Notes: a model not told the origin generated them from the letters alone. A stretch of DNA of 64,000 nucleotides from Nocardioides sp. (GCA_020636915.1 JACJWV010000010.1:62001-126000); one strand, 5' to 3'; positions 52,243 to 60,769 are shown, counted from the stretch's first letter. Translations and numbers: made by a program.

Positions 52243-52337
52243 CATACCGTAAGTACGTACCCACGGTACGGAGACGTACTCCCGGTATGCAAACGCTTCC
52301 CTCGTGATCCGGATCACGCCGTACCGACGGTCGGTAC
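52243..52337. promoter_or_regulatory. Operator-rich divergent control region of TetR gene and its neighbour
   Basis: Inverted repeats crowd the 135-base gap: CATACCG (52243) with CGGTATG (52283); GTACC-CAC-GGTAC (52257-52269); the perfect palindrome GTGATCCGGATCAC (52304-52317); and GTACCGA-CGG-TCGGTAC (52321-52337). The last abuts TAGGCT (52338-52343), the likely -10 of the TetR gene. The recurring GTACC/GGTAC unit is the probable TetR operator. Confidence 0.6.
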
Positions 52338-52352
52338 TAGGCTCCCGGGACT

Positions 52353-53069
52353 ATGGGCAAGTCCTCGGTCAGCAAGCTCGTCCCGAAGGTCCCGGGCGTC
52401 CCGGGCGCCAGCCGGCGCCAGCAGTACTCCGCCTCCACCAAGCGGGCGCTGGTCGACGTCGCCGAGGAGCTCTTCACCCAGGCGGGCTACGCCGCGACGT
52501 CCCTCGACGCGATCGTGGCGGGCGCGCGGGTGACCAAGGGGGCGCTCTACCACCACTTCAGCGGCAAGCAGGCCCTCTTCGAGGCGGTCTTCGAGCGCGT
52601 CGAGGACGACGCGTCGCGCGCGATCCAGCGGGCGCTCAAGGGCCACCGCGACCCGTGGGAGAAGGCGACCGCCGGCCTGCGGGCCTTTCTCGAGGTGGTG
52701 CAGGAGCCGCGCTACCGGCGGATCGTCATCCAGGAGGGCCCCTCGGTCCTGGGCTACGAACGGTTCCGCGAGCAGGAGGAGCGCTCCACCTTCGCCAACG
52801 TCCTGGAGATCGTGCGGTCGGTCCTCGCGGCCGGGAAGTGGGAGCTCGACGAGGACCTGCAGCAGACCTTCGCCCGCATCTTCTTCGGCGCGATGTCCTC
52901 GGCCGGCGAGTCGGTCTCCGGGGCCGAGGACCCCGAGGTCGCGGCCGCGAACGTCGAGACCGCGATCGGCTTCATCCTCGCCGGCTTCCAGGCGCTCGCC
53001 GAGACGGGCGTGCAGCTGCCCTCCGGCGAGGTGGTCTCGACGACGGCCGGGACTACTTCTGGAACGTGA
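52353..53069 (+). CDS. TetR family transcriptional regulator
   Basis: A 238-residue regulator. A basic, disordered N-terminus (SKLVPKVPGVPGASRRQQY) precedes the HTH (VAEELFTQAGYAATSLDAIV and GARVTKGALYHHFSGKQAL) and a C-terminal TetR_C domain. The TAGGCT box 9 bases upstream and lack of a ribosome site suggest leaderless expression. Operators overlap this promoter (autorepression) and the divergent unknown gene. The end overlaps the convergent DUF3048 gene by 17 bases. Confidence 0.9.
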   Translation: MGKSSVSKLVPKVPGVPGASRRQQYSASTKRALVDVAEELFTQAGYAATSLDAIVAGARVTKGALYHHFSGKQALFEAVFERVEDDASRAIQRALKGHRDPWEKATAGLRAFLEVVQEPRYRRIVIQEGPSVLGYERFREQEERSTFANVLEIVRSVLAAGKWELDEDLQQTFARIFFGAMSSAGESVSGAEDPEVAAANVETAIGFILAGFQALAETGVQLPSGEVVSTTAGTTSGT

Positions 53070-54066
53070 CGTCGCCGTTCGCGGCGGGCACCAGCTCGAT
53101 CCAGGTGTGGCCGGCCGGCACGGTCAGCTTGCCGGCCTTGGTCGAGAGCGTGATCGGCGAACCGAGGTCCCTCTTCTCCCAGGTCCCGCGGACCAGGCGG
53201 CCGTCGTGGAAGACCATCGCCTCGCCCTTGCCGGCGAACTTCGTCTCGGGCACCGGGTTGCCCGCCGGGTCGAGGTAGCCGGCGTCGCCCACCTGCACCC
53301 GCAGCACGAGCACCGTGTCGGCCGGGAAGGTGTCGCCCTGCTCGGCGAAGGTGTTCTGGTTGACGTAGCCCTTGCCGTCGTAGGACCAGTTGGTCGTGTG
53401 GCCCGCGCCGAAGCTGGCCGCGATCGTCTTCGCCGGCTGCCCGGCCGGGAAGTCGTCCTCGCTCCCCCACGGCAGGTAGTTCTCCGGGCGGGTGGCCTCG
53501 TCGAGCTGGGCCTCGGACCCGACGTCCTGCAGGTTCGCGAAGAGGTTGTACGGCGCGCTGCGCGAGCTGTCGCGGGCGAAGCCCTCCGACCCCTCGGTGT
53601 AGAAGGGGATCCCGGCCTTCTTGATCAGCCCGATCGTGACACCCGCGCCTCCACTGGTCGCGATGGTCGCGTCGACCGGCGAGACGATGCCGATGTCGCT
53701 CGCGCGCATCGAACGGACCGGCCCGACCCGTTCGGGCAGGTCGGAGTAGTAGAACACCGCCAGCCGGGTCAGGCCGCCCTCCACGAGCTCCTCGACCACC
53801 AGGTCGGCCGAGCCGAGCCCGATCTGCGGGGCGCTGGCCTCGGTGTTGTCCATCTTGGCGACGATGACGGGGTGGTCCTGCGCCGCCTCCTCGTCGCCGG
53901 TCACCGGCAGGCCCGTCATCGGCCAGGTCGACGCGAGCTCGTCGCCGCCCGCGACCTGCTGCGCGGCCGGCGTCTCGTCCCCCGAGTCGTCGCTGCCGCC
54001 TCCGCAGCCGACGAGCGCCAGGCTCGCGGTGAGGAGGAGGGCGGTGGTCAGGGAGGCACGGCGCAC
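53053..54066 (-). CDS. DUF3048 (YerB-like) lipoprotein
   Basis: A 337-residue lipoprotein. The signal ends in the lipobox LALVGC-GGG, followed by an acidic linker and the two-lobed DUF3048 domain: PVIVAKMDNTEASAPQIGLG, RVGPVRSMRASDIGIVSP, GKGEAMVFHDGRLVRGTWEK. The homologue YerB of Bacillus is also a lipoprotein of poorly known role, linked to the cell envelope. GGAG lies 9 bases before GTG 54066. It acts outside the membrane. Confidence 0.88.
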   Translation of the reverse strand: MRRASLTTALLLTASLALVGCGGGSDDSGDETPAAQQVAGGDELASTWPMTGLPVTGDEEAAQDHPVIVAKMDNTEASAPQIGLGSADLVVEELVEGGLTRLAVFYYSDLPERVGPVRSMRASDIGIVSPVDATIATSGGAGVTIGLIKKAGIPFYTEGSEGFARDSSRSAPYNLFANLQDVGSEAQLDEATRPENYLPWGSEDDFPAGQPAKTIAASFGAGHTTNWSYDGKGYVNQNTFAEQGDTFPADTVLVLRVQVGDAGYLDPAGNPVPETKFAGKGEAMVFHDGRLVRGTWEKRDLGSPITLSTKAGKLTVPAGHTWIELVPAANGDVTFQK

Positions 54067-54178
54067 GGTTCGCTCCGATTCGTGAAACTTGTGTATTCCG
54101 GTCGACTTCCGAGTGTGCAGGCGCGGGCGCTTCCCGCGGGGGAGGCGCGCCCACACCGTGCGAACGGCGCGAGACGCG

Positions 54179-54946
54179 CTATCCCAGCTTGGCGCCGCCG
54201 TCGACGTAGAGGGTCTGGCCGGTGATGTACGACGCCTCGTCGCTGCACAGGAACGCCGCCGCGGCGGCGATGTCGGCGGGGTAGCCGACGCGCTTGACCG
54301 GGTTCGCCTCGGCGCTCATCTGCTGCAGCTGCTCGGGCTCGAGCTTGAGCCGGCGCGCGGTCGCGTCGGTCATCTCGGTCACGATGAACCCGGGTGCGAT
54401 CGCGTTGGCGTTGATGCCGAAGGGGCCGAGCTCGATGCCGAGGGTCCGGGTCAGGCCCTGCACGCCCATCTTCGCGGCGGAGTAGTTGGCCTGGCCGCGG
54501 TTGCCCAGCGCGGAGACGCTGGAGAGGTTGAGGATCTTGCCGTACTTCTGCGCGACGAAGTGCTTCTGCGCCGCGCGGGTCATGAGGAACGCACCGCGCA
54601 GGTGGACGTTCATGACCAGGTCCCAGTCGTCCTCGGTCATCTTGAACAGCAGGTTGTCGCGCGTGATGCCGGCGTTGTTGACGAGCACGTGGATGCCCCC
54701 GAGCTCGGAGACGACCCGCTCGACCGCGGCCTCGGCGGACTCGGCGGAGCTGACGTCGCAGCCGATCCCGACGGACTTCGCGCCCTCGGTCAGCGGCAGC
54801 TTCGCGGCCGCCTCCGCGGCGCTCGCCTCGTCGAGGTCGAGGATGGCGACCGACGCGCCCTCCTCGGCGAACCGCGTCGCGGTCCCGAAGCCGATGCCGC
54901 GTGCGGCTCCGGTGACGACAACGACCCGTCCGTCATAACGACCCAT
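54179..54946 (-). CDS. fabG: 3-Oxoacyl-ACP reductase FabG-like SDR
   Basis: A 255-residue short-chain dehydrogenase: VVVVTGAARGIGFGTA (NAD(P) motif), LVNNAGITRDNL, catalytic Ser in LNLSSVSALGNRGQ and Tyr-x3-Lys in ANYSAAKMG, and a C-terminal GQTLYVDGG. FabG reduces 3-oxoacyl-ACP or -CoA. The high similarity to FabG motifs supports the name, but several paralogues usually exist in actinobacteria, so the in vivo substrate is open. Single gene. Confidence 0.85.
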   Translation of the reverse strand: MGRYDGRVVVVTGAARGIGFGTATRFAEEGASVAILDLDEASAAEAAAKLPLTEGAKSVGIGCDVSSAESAEAAVERVVSELGGIHVLVNNAGITRDNLLFKMTEDDWDLVMNVHLRGAFLMTRAAQKHFVAQKYGKILNLSSVSALGNRGQANYSAAKMGVQGLTRTLGIELGPFGINANAIAPGFIVTEMTDATARRLKLEPEQLQQMSAEANPVKRVGYPADIAAAAAFLCSDEASYITGQTLYVDGGAKLG

Positions 54947-55047
54947 GGATGTGGCTCCTCGTGGCTCCGGCGAGCCCGAGGGTCGGACCCGTCGGAACCT
55001 CAGCCTAGGCGACCCCGGAACCGGCTCGTCACCGGGTCGACCGCGAC

Positions 55048-55473
55048 TCAGGGGCCAGGCGTCGCCGCACGGAGGCGGGCGGCGTACACGGCGGCCTCGC
55101 CGTCGGCGTACCTGGTCCTGGGCCAGAAGAACCCGCGCAGCCCGTCGCCCTTGGTGCGGGGCACGACGTGCAGGTGGAGGTGCGGGACGGACTGGCTCAC
55201 GACGTTGTTCATGGCGACGAAGCTGCCCTGGGCGCCCAGCTCGTCGACCATCGCCGCGGCGAGCCGTTGCCCGGCGCCGAGGAAGGGGTCGCGGAGCGCG
55301 GGCGGCAGCTCCAGCAGGGTGGGGACGTGGTCGCGCGGCACCAGCAGCGTGTGGCCCTTGAAGAGGGGCCGCCGGTCCAGGAAGGCCAGCAGGTCGGGCT
55401 CGTCGAGCACGACGTCGGCCGGGACGTCACCGGCGACGATGGCGCAGAACACGCAGTCCGGGTCGCTGCTCAC
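55048..55473 (-). CDS. HIT family nucleotide hydrolase/transferase
   Basis: A 141-residue histidine-triad protein. CVFCAIVAGDVPADVV contains two zinc-type Cys; the active site is VPHLHLHVVPR. HIT proteins (HinT branch) cleave AMP from phosphoramidates and similar linkages. TAGATT lies seven bases before the GTG at 55473, a leaderless arrangement that decides the start over a longer frame. Confidence 0.9.
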   Translation of the reverse strand: MSSDPDCVFCAIVAGDVPADVVLDEPDLLAFLDRRPLFKGHTLLVPRDHVPTLLELPPALRDPFLGAGQRLAAAMVDELGAQGSFVAMNNVVSQSVPHLHLHVVPRTKGDGLRGFFWPRTRYADGEAAVYAARLRAATPGP

Positions 55474-55513
55474 GGTGCCGAATCTAACCTCGGTCCCGGA
55501 CGCGCGACCCCGC

Positions 55514-56086
55514 TCAGTCACAGTACCGGTCGCAGGGCCGCGGGGGGACCAGGGCCCGGGCGCGGCTGCCGACGTGGTCGAAGTGCTGGGTGTCGCCGAG
55601 GCCGTAGGTCCAGCGGAACCCGTGCCGCGCCATCAGCCGCACGACCGCGTGCGAGCGCGCCCGCCAGGCAACCCGTGGGTGCGAGTGCCCCTGCCACCAG
55701 GCGTTCGGCACGATCCCCCGCGCCGAGCGGTAGGGGTTCTCCCAGGTGTTGAGGTCCAGCGCCCGCCCCCAGCTGTGCGGAGACCGCACGCCCGGACGAC
55801 CGGTGACGTCACGGCAGTTGAAGGCCGAGGTGTTGCCGGCCGCCATCGAGGCGTAGTCGTCACCGCCGCGCGATCGCGCCCCCCAGCCGAAGCGGTCGAC
55901 GCGGTACATCGCCCGGATCGGCAGCTCGTGGTCGAACAGGTCGGCCAGCGCGGCGCCCATCGCCCGGGCGTGGCGGACGACGCGGCGCACGACCGGTAGT
56001 CCGTGACCCACCAGCCGCGGAGGCGTCCGGCGCCGGCCGGTGATGCCGGTCATCTGGGCCCAGGTGCGGCGCGGGACCGGCATCAC
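55514..56086 (-). CDS. M15-like D-Ala-D-Ala carboxypeptidase family protein
   Basis: A 190-residue protein of the VanY/M15 peptidase family. The zinc motif is in GVRSPHSWGRALDLNTWENP (His x6 Asp), with the second His pair in DTQHFDH. An Arg/Pro-rich N-terminus lacks a clear signal peptide, so an unrecognised start further upstream is possible. Members trim peptidoglycan stem peptides or act as endolysin-like enzymes. It follows the HIT gene's start region by 40 bases. Confidence 0.78.
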   Translation of the reverse strand: MMPVPRRTWAQMTGITGRRRTPPRLVGHGLPVVRRVVRHARAMGAALADLFDHELPIRAMYRVDRFGWGARSRGGDDYASMAAGNTSAFNCRDVTGRPGVRSPHSWGRALDLNTWENPYRSARGIVPNAWWQGHSHPRVAWRARSHAVVRLMARHGFRWTYGLGDTQHFDHVGSRARALVPPRPCDRYCD

Positions 56087-56279
56087 GACCAGGTGAGGTC
56101 CGTCGGTCGCACCCCGCGCCTGGGGCGGGAGCGAACGACGGGGCCGGGGCGCGGCGCGCAGGGCACCGCTCGGCGGCGGTTTCGACCGGTGGACGTCGCT
56201 CCACCCGCCGCGACCCAGTCCGCCGAGCGGGCGCGTCCCCGCTGGGCCGCGGGTCAGCTGCGGCGCGGCGCGTCGACGA

Positions 56280-57126
56280 CTACGCGACGACCCGGTTGAA
56301 GAGCGTGGTCACCGAGGCGAGGTCGGCGACGCCACCCGGTGCCGGACCGGCGAGGTCGAAGAGCACGGGGGCGGCCTCCGCGGCGCCCACCTCCTGGGCG
56401 GTGCGGGCGCACACCCGGGCGGCGTCGCGCACCGCCACCGGGTCGACCGTCCACACGCTCTCGAAGAGCCGGTCCCCGTCGCGGACGTCGTCCTGACCGG
56501 GCAGCTCCCAGGCGCTCAGCGCGGCCGGCAGCTCGGTGGAGTCGCACACCACGACCCACTCCCGGCGCATCGGCGACCCGGCGCCAGGGCCACCTCGGTG
56601 AGCCCGTCGCCGCCACCTCCCCGGGCTCGTCGACCAGGACGAACGCCGACCGCGCGACGCGCGCGAGCTCGCGCCACCGCGACCGGGCAGGCCGCCAGAA
56701 CTCCGCGCGCTGGAAGGCGCCGAACAGGTGCGGCCGGGTCGCGCGGGCGCAGAACTCGTCCTCGATCGCCCACGACAGCGCCTTGAGCGTGTCCTTGCGC
56801 AGCCGGTGCGCCTGCAGCGCGGGGTGCCGGCGCCGGAGCTCGGCGTAGACCGACGCGGCCGCCGGCTCCGCCTCGGCCCGGACCTGCGCGACCGCGCGGT
56901 CGATCGCGACGTCGAGGCGAGTGCCGTCCTCGCGGCGCCGCAGGACGTCGGAGACCACCGGCACGTCGGTCTCCCGGTAGCGCCGGTGGCCGCTCGGCAG
57001 CCGCTCCGGCACCGGGAACCCGTGGCGCTGCTCCCACATGCGCAGCGTCGCCGGGGCCACCCCGGTGCGCTCGGCGAGGTCGCCGATGGTGAGCAGCCCT
57101 TGCGCAAACTTGAACGAGTCGTTCAT
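56280..57126 (-). CDS. MerR-DICT regulator, frame-broken in the DICT domain
   Basis: The N-terminal MerR HTH is clear (LLTIGDLAERTGVAPATLRM, WEQRHGFPVPER). It is followed by a DICT sensory domain: HRLRKDTLKALSWAIEDEFC, ATRPHLFGAFQRAEFWRP. The frame then shifts twice within 30 bases: DEPGEVAA reads in one frame (~56610), LTEVALAPG in the next, and SPMRREWVVVCDSTELPAAL in the third (~56578 down to the stop at 56280). Two single-base deletions would restore ~283 residues. TACTCT before ATG 57126 suggests a leaderless mRNA; TGAAC direct repeats (TGAAC-AATA-TGAAC) overlap the start. Confidence 0.75.
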
Positions 57127-57173
57127 ATTGTTCAGAGTAAACCTCAACACGACGTTCGCAAAGGAGGCGCGCG

Positions 57174-57416
57174 ATGACGGCACCCGTGGCAGCCCCGCGG
57201 ACGACCCAGCAGTTCTACGACGAGACCGCTCCGGTCGCGTGGCGGCTCGCCCGGTGTCTCCACGCCTCGCTCCCCGACGCGGAGGAGGCGCTCGTGCACG
57301 CCTACCGCGAGCTCCTCGCCGACCCGTCGGCGCTCTCGCACCCCCGGGCCCGCACCCGCCTCCTCGCCCTCCTCACCGAGCACGCCCGCGCACCCCTCCC
57401 TCTCCGCGCGGGCTGA
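57174..57416 (+). CDS. Small sigma-region-2-like protein, unknown function
   Basis: An 80-residue protein with a very strong ribosome site (AAAGGAGG). TAPVAWRLARCLHASLPDAE then EALVHAYRELLAD resembles the first helices of an ECF sigma-factor region 2, but region 4 is absent and the core-binding residues are incomplete. It may be an orphan anti-sigma/sigma-like fragment or simply a helical protein. It is divergent from the MerR-DICT gene (47 bases), which may regulate it. A terminator begins at its stop codon. Confidence 0.6.
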   Translation: MTAPVAAPRTTQQFYDETAPVAWRLARCLHASLPDAEEALVHAYRELLADPSALSHPRARTRLLALLTEHARAPLPLRAG

Positions 57417-57464
57417 ACGGACGCCGCCGGGCCGCTCGACCTCCCCGGCCCGGCGGACGTCCGT
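57417..57464 (+). terminator. Terminator hairpin after the sigma-like small gene
   Basis: ACGGACGCCGCCGGGCC pairs with GGCCCGGCGGACGTCCGT, with one bulged base, around a ~13-base loop. It begins right after the stop. Confidence 0.75.
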
Positions 57465-57568
57465 CGAGTCCGTCGTGACGGGCTCACAGGAAACCGACAG
57501 GAACGACCCAGCGTCCGCCCAAGGGGCCTCGGCATCGTGAGAGTCACCATCATCACGAGGAGACCCCG

Positions 57569-58005
57569 GTGCCCGAGAACACCAGCCCCGACCAGCCCGT
57601 CCAGCCCGACCCCGACGGCCCGCACTCCGAGACCGCGCCCCTGGGGGCGTCCAGCGGGAACCGGTGGGAGCCGTCCACCCCGGTGCCTCCGGTCGTCCTG
57701 CCGGCCGCCGCTGCGCCTGTCAGCCCGCCTGTCGGCCCGCCGGCGCGCCGGCGGCGGAGCACGGCGCGCCCGGACGCACGGCACTGACCGCCAGTGTCGC
57801 CGCGGCCGCCCTGGTCCTGGTCGGCGCGGGCGCCTTCGCGGTCGGACGCGCGAGCCTCGACGACCACCGCTCGGGCTTCCAGGTCGACCAGGCCTGGCAC
57901 GGCGACGGCCAGGGCACCCTTCCCGGGGCGCCCGGCGCTTTCCCCGGTGACGACGACGGCCCGGGCGACCACGACGGTGACTTCGGCGACCACGACGAGG
58001 ACTGA
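57569..58005 (+). CDS. Small single-helix membrane protein, frame-broken
   Basis: The first ~70 codons from GTG 57569 (after GAGGAG) encode a Pro/Asp-rich cytoplasmic part ending ARRRRSTARPDAR, then hit a TGA. The next frame continues without a gap: LTASVAAAALVLVGAGAFAV (membrane helix), then an acidic, His/Gly/Asp-rich tail (GDDDGPGDHDGDFGDHDED). One missing base near 57780 joins them into ~145 residues. It precedes the ferric-reductase-like gene by one base, so it likely belongs to that redox operon. The tail may bind metal. Confidence 0.6.
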
Positions 58006-58006
58006 C

Positions 58007-59413
58007 GTGACCACGATGACGCCCGCTCGCGCAGTGCTCCCGCTGCAGCACCGCGTGAGCGGGACCAGGGCCCGCCTCGACAGCACGATCCGGCTCGTCG
58101 CCGGCGCGACGCTGTGGCTCTCGCTGCTCCTGGTGACCTACTGGTGGGCAGCCGGCGGCGGCATCACGGACCTCGCGACCACCGTCGGCGCCCTCACCTC
58201 CGTGGGCCGGCTGACCGGTCTGGTGGCGTCGGTCCTGCTGCTCGCCCAGGTCGTCCTCATGGCCCGGGTGCCCGCCCTGGAGCGGGCCTTCGGGCAGGAC
58301 CGCCTGGCGCGGATGCACCGGGTCGTCGGCTTCACCGGCTTCAACCTGATGCTCGCCCACATCGTGCTCATCACCTGGGGGTACGCCGTCGGCTCGCTCG
58401 GCGCGGTGCCCGGGACCTTCTGGACGCTGATGTGGCAGGACCCGGGCATGCTGCTCGCGGTCGCCGGGACGGTCTGCCTCTTCCTCGTGGTCGGCACCAG
58501 CATCCGTGCCGCGCGCCGACGGATCCGGTACGAGTCCTGGCACCTGCTCCACCTCTACGCCTACCTCGGCGTCGGTCTGGCGCTGCCCCACCAGCTGTGG
58601 ACCGGCCACGAGTTCCTCGCCTCCCCCGCGCGCACCGTCTTCTGGTGGACCGCGTGGGCCGTGGCGGCCGGCTCCGTCCTCATCTGGCGGGTCGCGCTGC
58701 CGCTCTGGCGATCGGCGCGGCACCAGCTCAAGGTCACCTCCGTCGTCGCCGAGGCGCCCGGCATCGCGTCGGTCTACATGAGCGGACGCGCCCTGCACCG
58801 GATGCCGGTGGAGGCGGGCCAGTTCTTCACCTGGCGCTTCCTGGGCAGGCCCGGGTGGTCCCGCGCCAACCCGTTCTCCCTGTCGGCCGCCCCCGACGGA
58901 CGCAGCCTGCGCATCACCGTCCAGGACGTCGGCGACGGCAGCCGAGACGTGCACCGGCTCACCCCGGGCACCCGCGTCGTGGTCGAGGGCCCCTACGGGC
59001 GGATGAGCGCCCGCGCCCGGACCCAGCGCCGCGTCGCGTTCATCGGCGCCGGCGTCGGCATGGCGCCGCTCCGCGCGCTGGCCGAGGAGATGTCGTACGC
59101 CCCCGGCGACGCCATCTACGTGGAGCGGTACGGCGACACGCCCCTGTTCGCGCGCGAGGTCGACCAGCTCTGCCACGAACGTGGCCTGCAGGTGCTGCGT
59201 CTACCGGGTCACCGACGTGCCGACTGGTCGTGGCTGCCGCACGGTGTCGCCCCGTTCTCCGACCTCGACGCCCTGCGGGGCTGGGTCCCCGACATCGCCC
59301 ACCGCGACGTCTATGTCTGCGGGCCCGCGGTGTGGGCCGACCTGGTCACCCGTGACCTGCTCGCCTCCGGGCTGCCGCCCGAGCAGCTCCACGTCGAGAC
59401 CTTCGCGTGGTGA
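58007..59413 (+). CDS. Ferric-reductase-like membrane flavocytochrome
   Basis: A 468-residue protein. About six membrane helices (~25-230) form a ferric-reductase-like domain with haem-type His (RMHRVVGFTG, LMLAHIVLITW, WHLLHLYAYLG). An FAD/NAD(P) reductase domain follows (ANPFSLSAAPDG, GTRVVVEGPYGRM, AFIGAGVGMAPLRALAEEM, VYVCGP). It should carry electrons from NAD(P)H across the membrane. The next two genes encode an FMN-binding acceptor and its flavin transferase, suggesting electrons leave to an extracytoplasmic flavoprotein. Confidence 0.88.
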   Translation: MTTMTPARAVLPLQHRVSGTRARLDSTIRLVAGATLWLSLLLVTYWWAAGGGITDLATTVGALTSVGRLTGLVASVLLLAQVVLMARVPALERAFGQDRLARMHRVVGFTGFNLMLAHIVLITWGYAVGSLGAVPGTFWTLMWQDPGMLLAVAGTVCLFLVVGTSIRAARRRIRYESWHLLHLYAYLGVGLALPHQLWTGHEFLASPARTVFWWTAWAVAAGSVLIWRVALPLWRSARHQLKVTSVVAEAPGIASVYMSGRALHRMPVEAGQFFTWRFLGRPGWSRANPFSLSAAPDGRSLRITVQDVGDGSRDVHRLTPGTRVVVEGPYGRMSARARTQRRVAFIGAGVGMAPLRALAEEMSYAPGDAIYVERYGDTPLFAREVDQLCHERGLQVLRLPGHRRADWSWLPHGVAPFSDLDALRGWVPDIAHRDVYVCGPAVWADLVTRDLLASGLPPEQLHVETFAW

Positions 59414-59937
59414 CCGACATGAGACGCACCGTCCTGTGGATCCTCAGCACCGTGTCCGTGCTGGTCCTGCTGTTCGGCTACCACACCTCGACGTCCGGAC
59501 CGCTCGCGTCCGCGAACCCCGCCGCGGTCATCTCGGGCGCCGGGCGGTCCGGCGCCGCGGGTGGCCAGTCCGGGCCCGGCGACTCGGGGAGCCAGTCCTC
59601 GGGCGGCTCCGGCGGCTCGTCGGGCGGCTCGTCGGGCGGCTCGTCGAGCACCAGGCCGACGACGTCGACCGTCACCGGTGACGTCGCCCAGACCCAGTGG
59701 GGTCCGGTCCAGGTCCAGCTCGCGATCGCGGACGGGAAGATCACCGACGTCGCGGTGCCGCAGTACCCGAACGGCAACAGCCAGGACGTCGAGATCGCTC
59801 GCTACGCCCTGCCGATCCTGATCCAGGAGACCATCGACCAGCAGAGCGCGAACATCGACATGGTCAGCGGCGCCACCTACACCAGCGCCGGCTACATCCA
59901 GTCCCTCCAGAGCGCGCTCGACCAGGCGGGGCTGTGA
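59410..59937 (+). CDS. Exported FMN-binding domain protein (covalent FMN carrier)
   Basis: A 175-residue protein with an N-terminal membrane anchor (TVLWILSTVSVLVLLFGY), a Ser/Gly-rich linker with repeated GGSSGGSS, and an FMN_bind domain. In MVSGATYTSAGY the Thr of S-G-A-T is the usual covalent FMN site. FMN would be attached by the ApbE encoded directly downstream. The GTG at 59410 overlaps the reductase stop (GTGA). It probably accepts electrons from the flavocytochrome outside the membrane. Confidence 0.88.
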   Translation: MTDMRRTVLWILSTVSVLVLLFGYHTSTSGPLASANPAAVISGAGRSGAAGGQSGPGDSGSQSSGGSGGSSGGSSGGSSSTRPTTSTVTGDVAQTQWGPVQVQLAIADGKITDVAVPQYPNGNSQDVEIARYALPILIQETIDQQSANIDMVSGATYTSAGYIQSLQSALDQAGL

Positions 59938-60719
59938 CGCCGACGCCGGTGCCACCCGCCACGACGCCGACGCCGGTCCACCGCCGGGTCGAGATGGTGA
60001 TGGGCCTGCCGATCAGCCTGGCGCTGCGCGGCCCGCACGCGACCGGTGTCCGCGCCGACGCCGCCTGGGCCGAGGTGCTGGCGGTGCTGCGCGAGGTGGA
60101 CCGGGTCTTCAGCCGCTACCGGCCCGACACCTTCATCTCCCGCCTGGGCCGCGGCGAGATCGGCGTCGACGACTGCCCACGCGAGGTCGCGGAGGTGCTG
60201 GCGCTCGGCGAGGAGGCGCGGCGGGCGTCCGGCGGCGCCTTCGACGTACGGCGTCCCGGCGTGCCGCTCGACACCGACGGCGTCGTCAAGGGCTGGGCCG
60301 TGCAGCGCGCGGCGCACGCGCTCGACGACCTGGCCGGCACCGACTACTGCCTCTCGGGCGGCGGCGACATGGTCTGCGAGGTGCGCGACCCCGACGCAGA
60401 GCCCTGGCGGATCGGCATCGAGGACCCGCGGGACCCCAGCCGGGTGCTCGCCGTCGTACCGGTGCGCCACGGCGCCGTCGCCACCTCGGGCGGCGCCCAC
60501 CGCGGCGCGCACGTCGTGCACGCCGGGACCGGGCACCCACCCCAGGGCGTGGCATCGGTGACCGTGGTGGCCGCCGACCTCACCTGGGCCGACATCGACG
60601 CCACCGCGGCGTACGCGATGGGCCACGACGCGCTCGCGTGGTTGCGCACCCGGCCCGGGCGCAGCGGGCTGGTCGTCTGGGCCGACGGCCGCACCGACAC
60701 CTTCGCGGTGCCCGGCTGA
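59934..60719 (+). CDS. apbE: FAD:protein FMN transferase ApbE
   Basis: A 261-residue ApbE protein: VMGLPISLAL, VLREVDRVFSRYRPDTFISR, LDTDGVVKGWAVQRAAHAL, LSGGGDMVCEVR, VATSGGAHRGAHVV. It transfers FMN from FAD to Thr in the FMN_bind domain. It is a little shorter than the classic ~320 residues and has no signal or lipobox, so it would act in the cytoplasm before export or need another route. It overlaps the FMN-binding gene by four bases (GTGA). Confidence 0.88.
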   Translation: MTPTPVPPATTPTPVHRRVEMVMGLPISLALRGPHATGVRADAAWAEVLAVLREVDRVFSRYRPDTFISRLGRGEIGVDDCPREVAEVLALGEEARRASGGAFDVRRPGVPLDTDGVVKGWAVQRAAHALDDLAGTDYCLSGGGDMVCEVRDPDAEPWRIGIEDPRDPSRVLAVVPVRHGAVATSGGAHRGAHVVHAGTGHPPQGVASVTVVAADLTWADIDATAAYAMGHDALAWLRTRPGRSGLVVWADGRTDTFAVPG

Positions 60720-60734
60720 CGGAGCTCCCGACTC

Positions 60735-60769
60735 GACGGGCGGCGGCTCCAGGAGTGAGCCCGCCCGTC
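60735..60769 (+). terminator. Terminator after the flavin redox operon
   Basis: GACGGGCGGCGGC pairs with GCCCGCCCGTC (about 10 pairs) 15 bases after the apbE stop. Its position argues against starting the next gene at GTG 60755. Confidence 0.55.
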
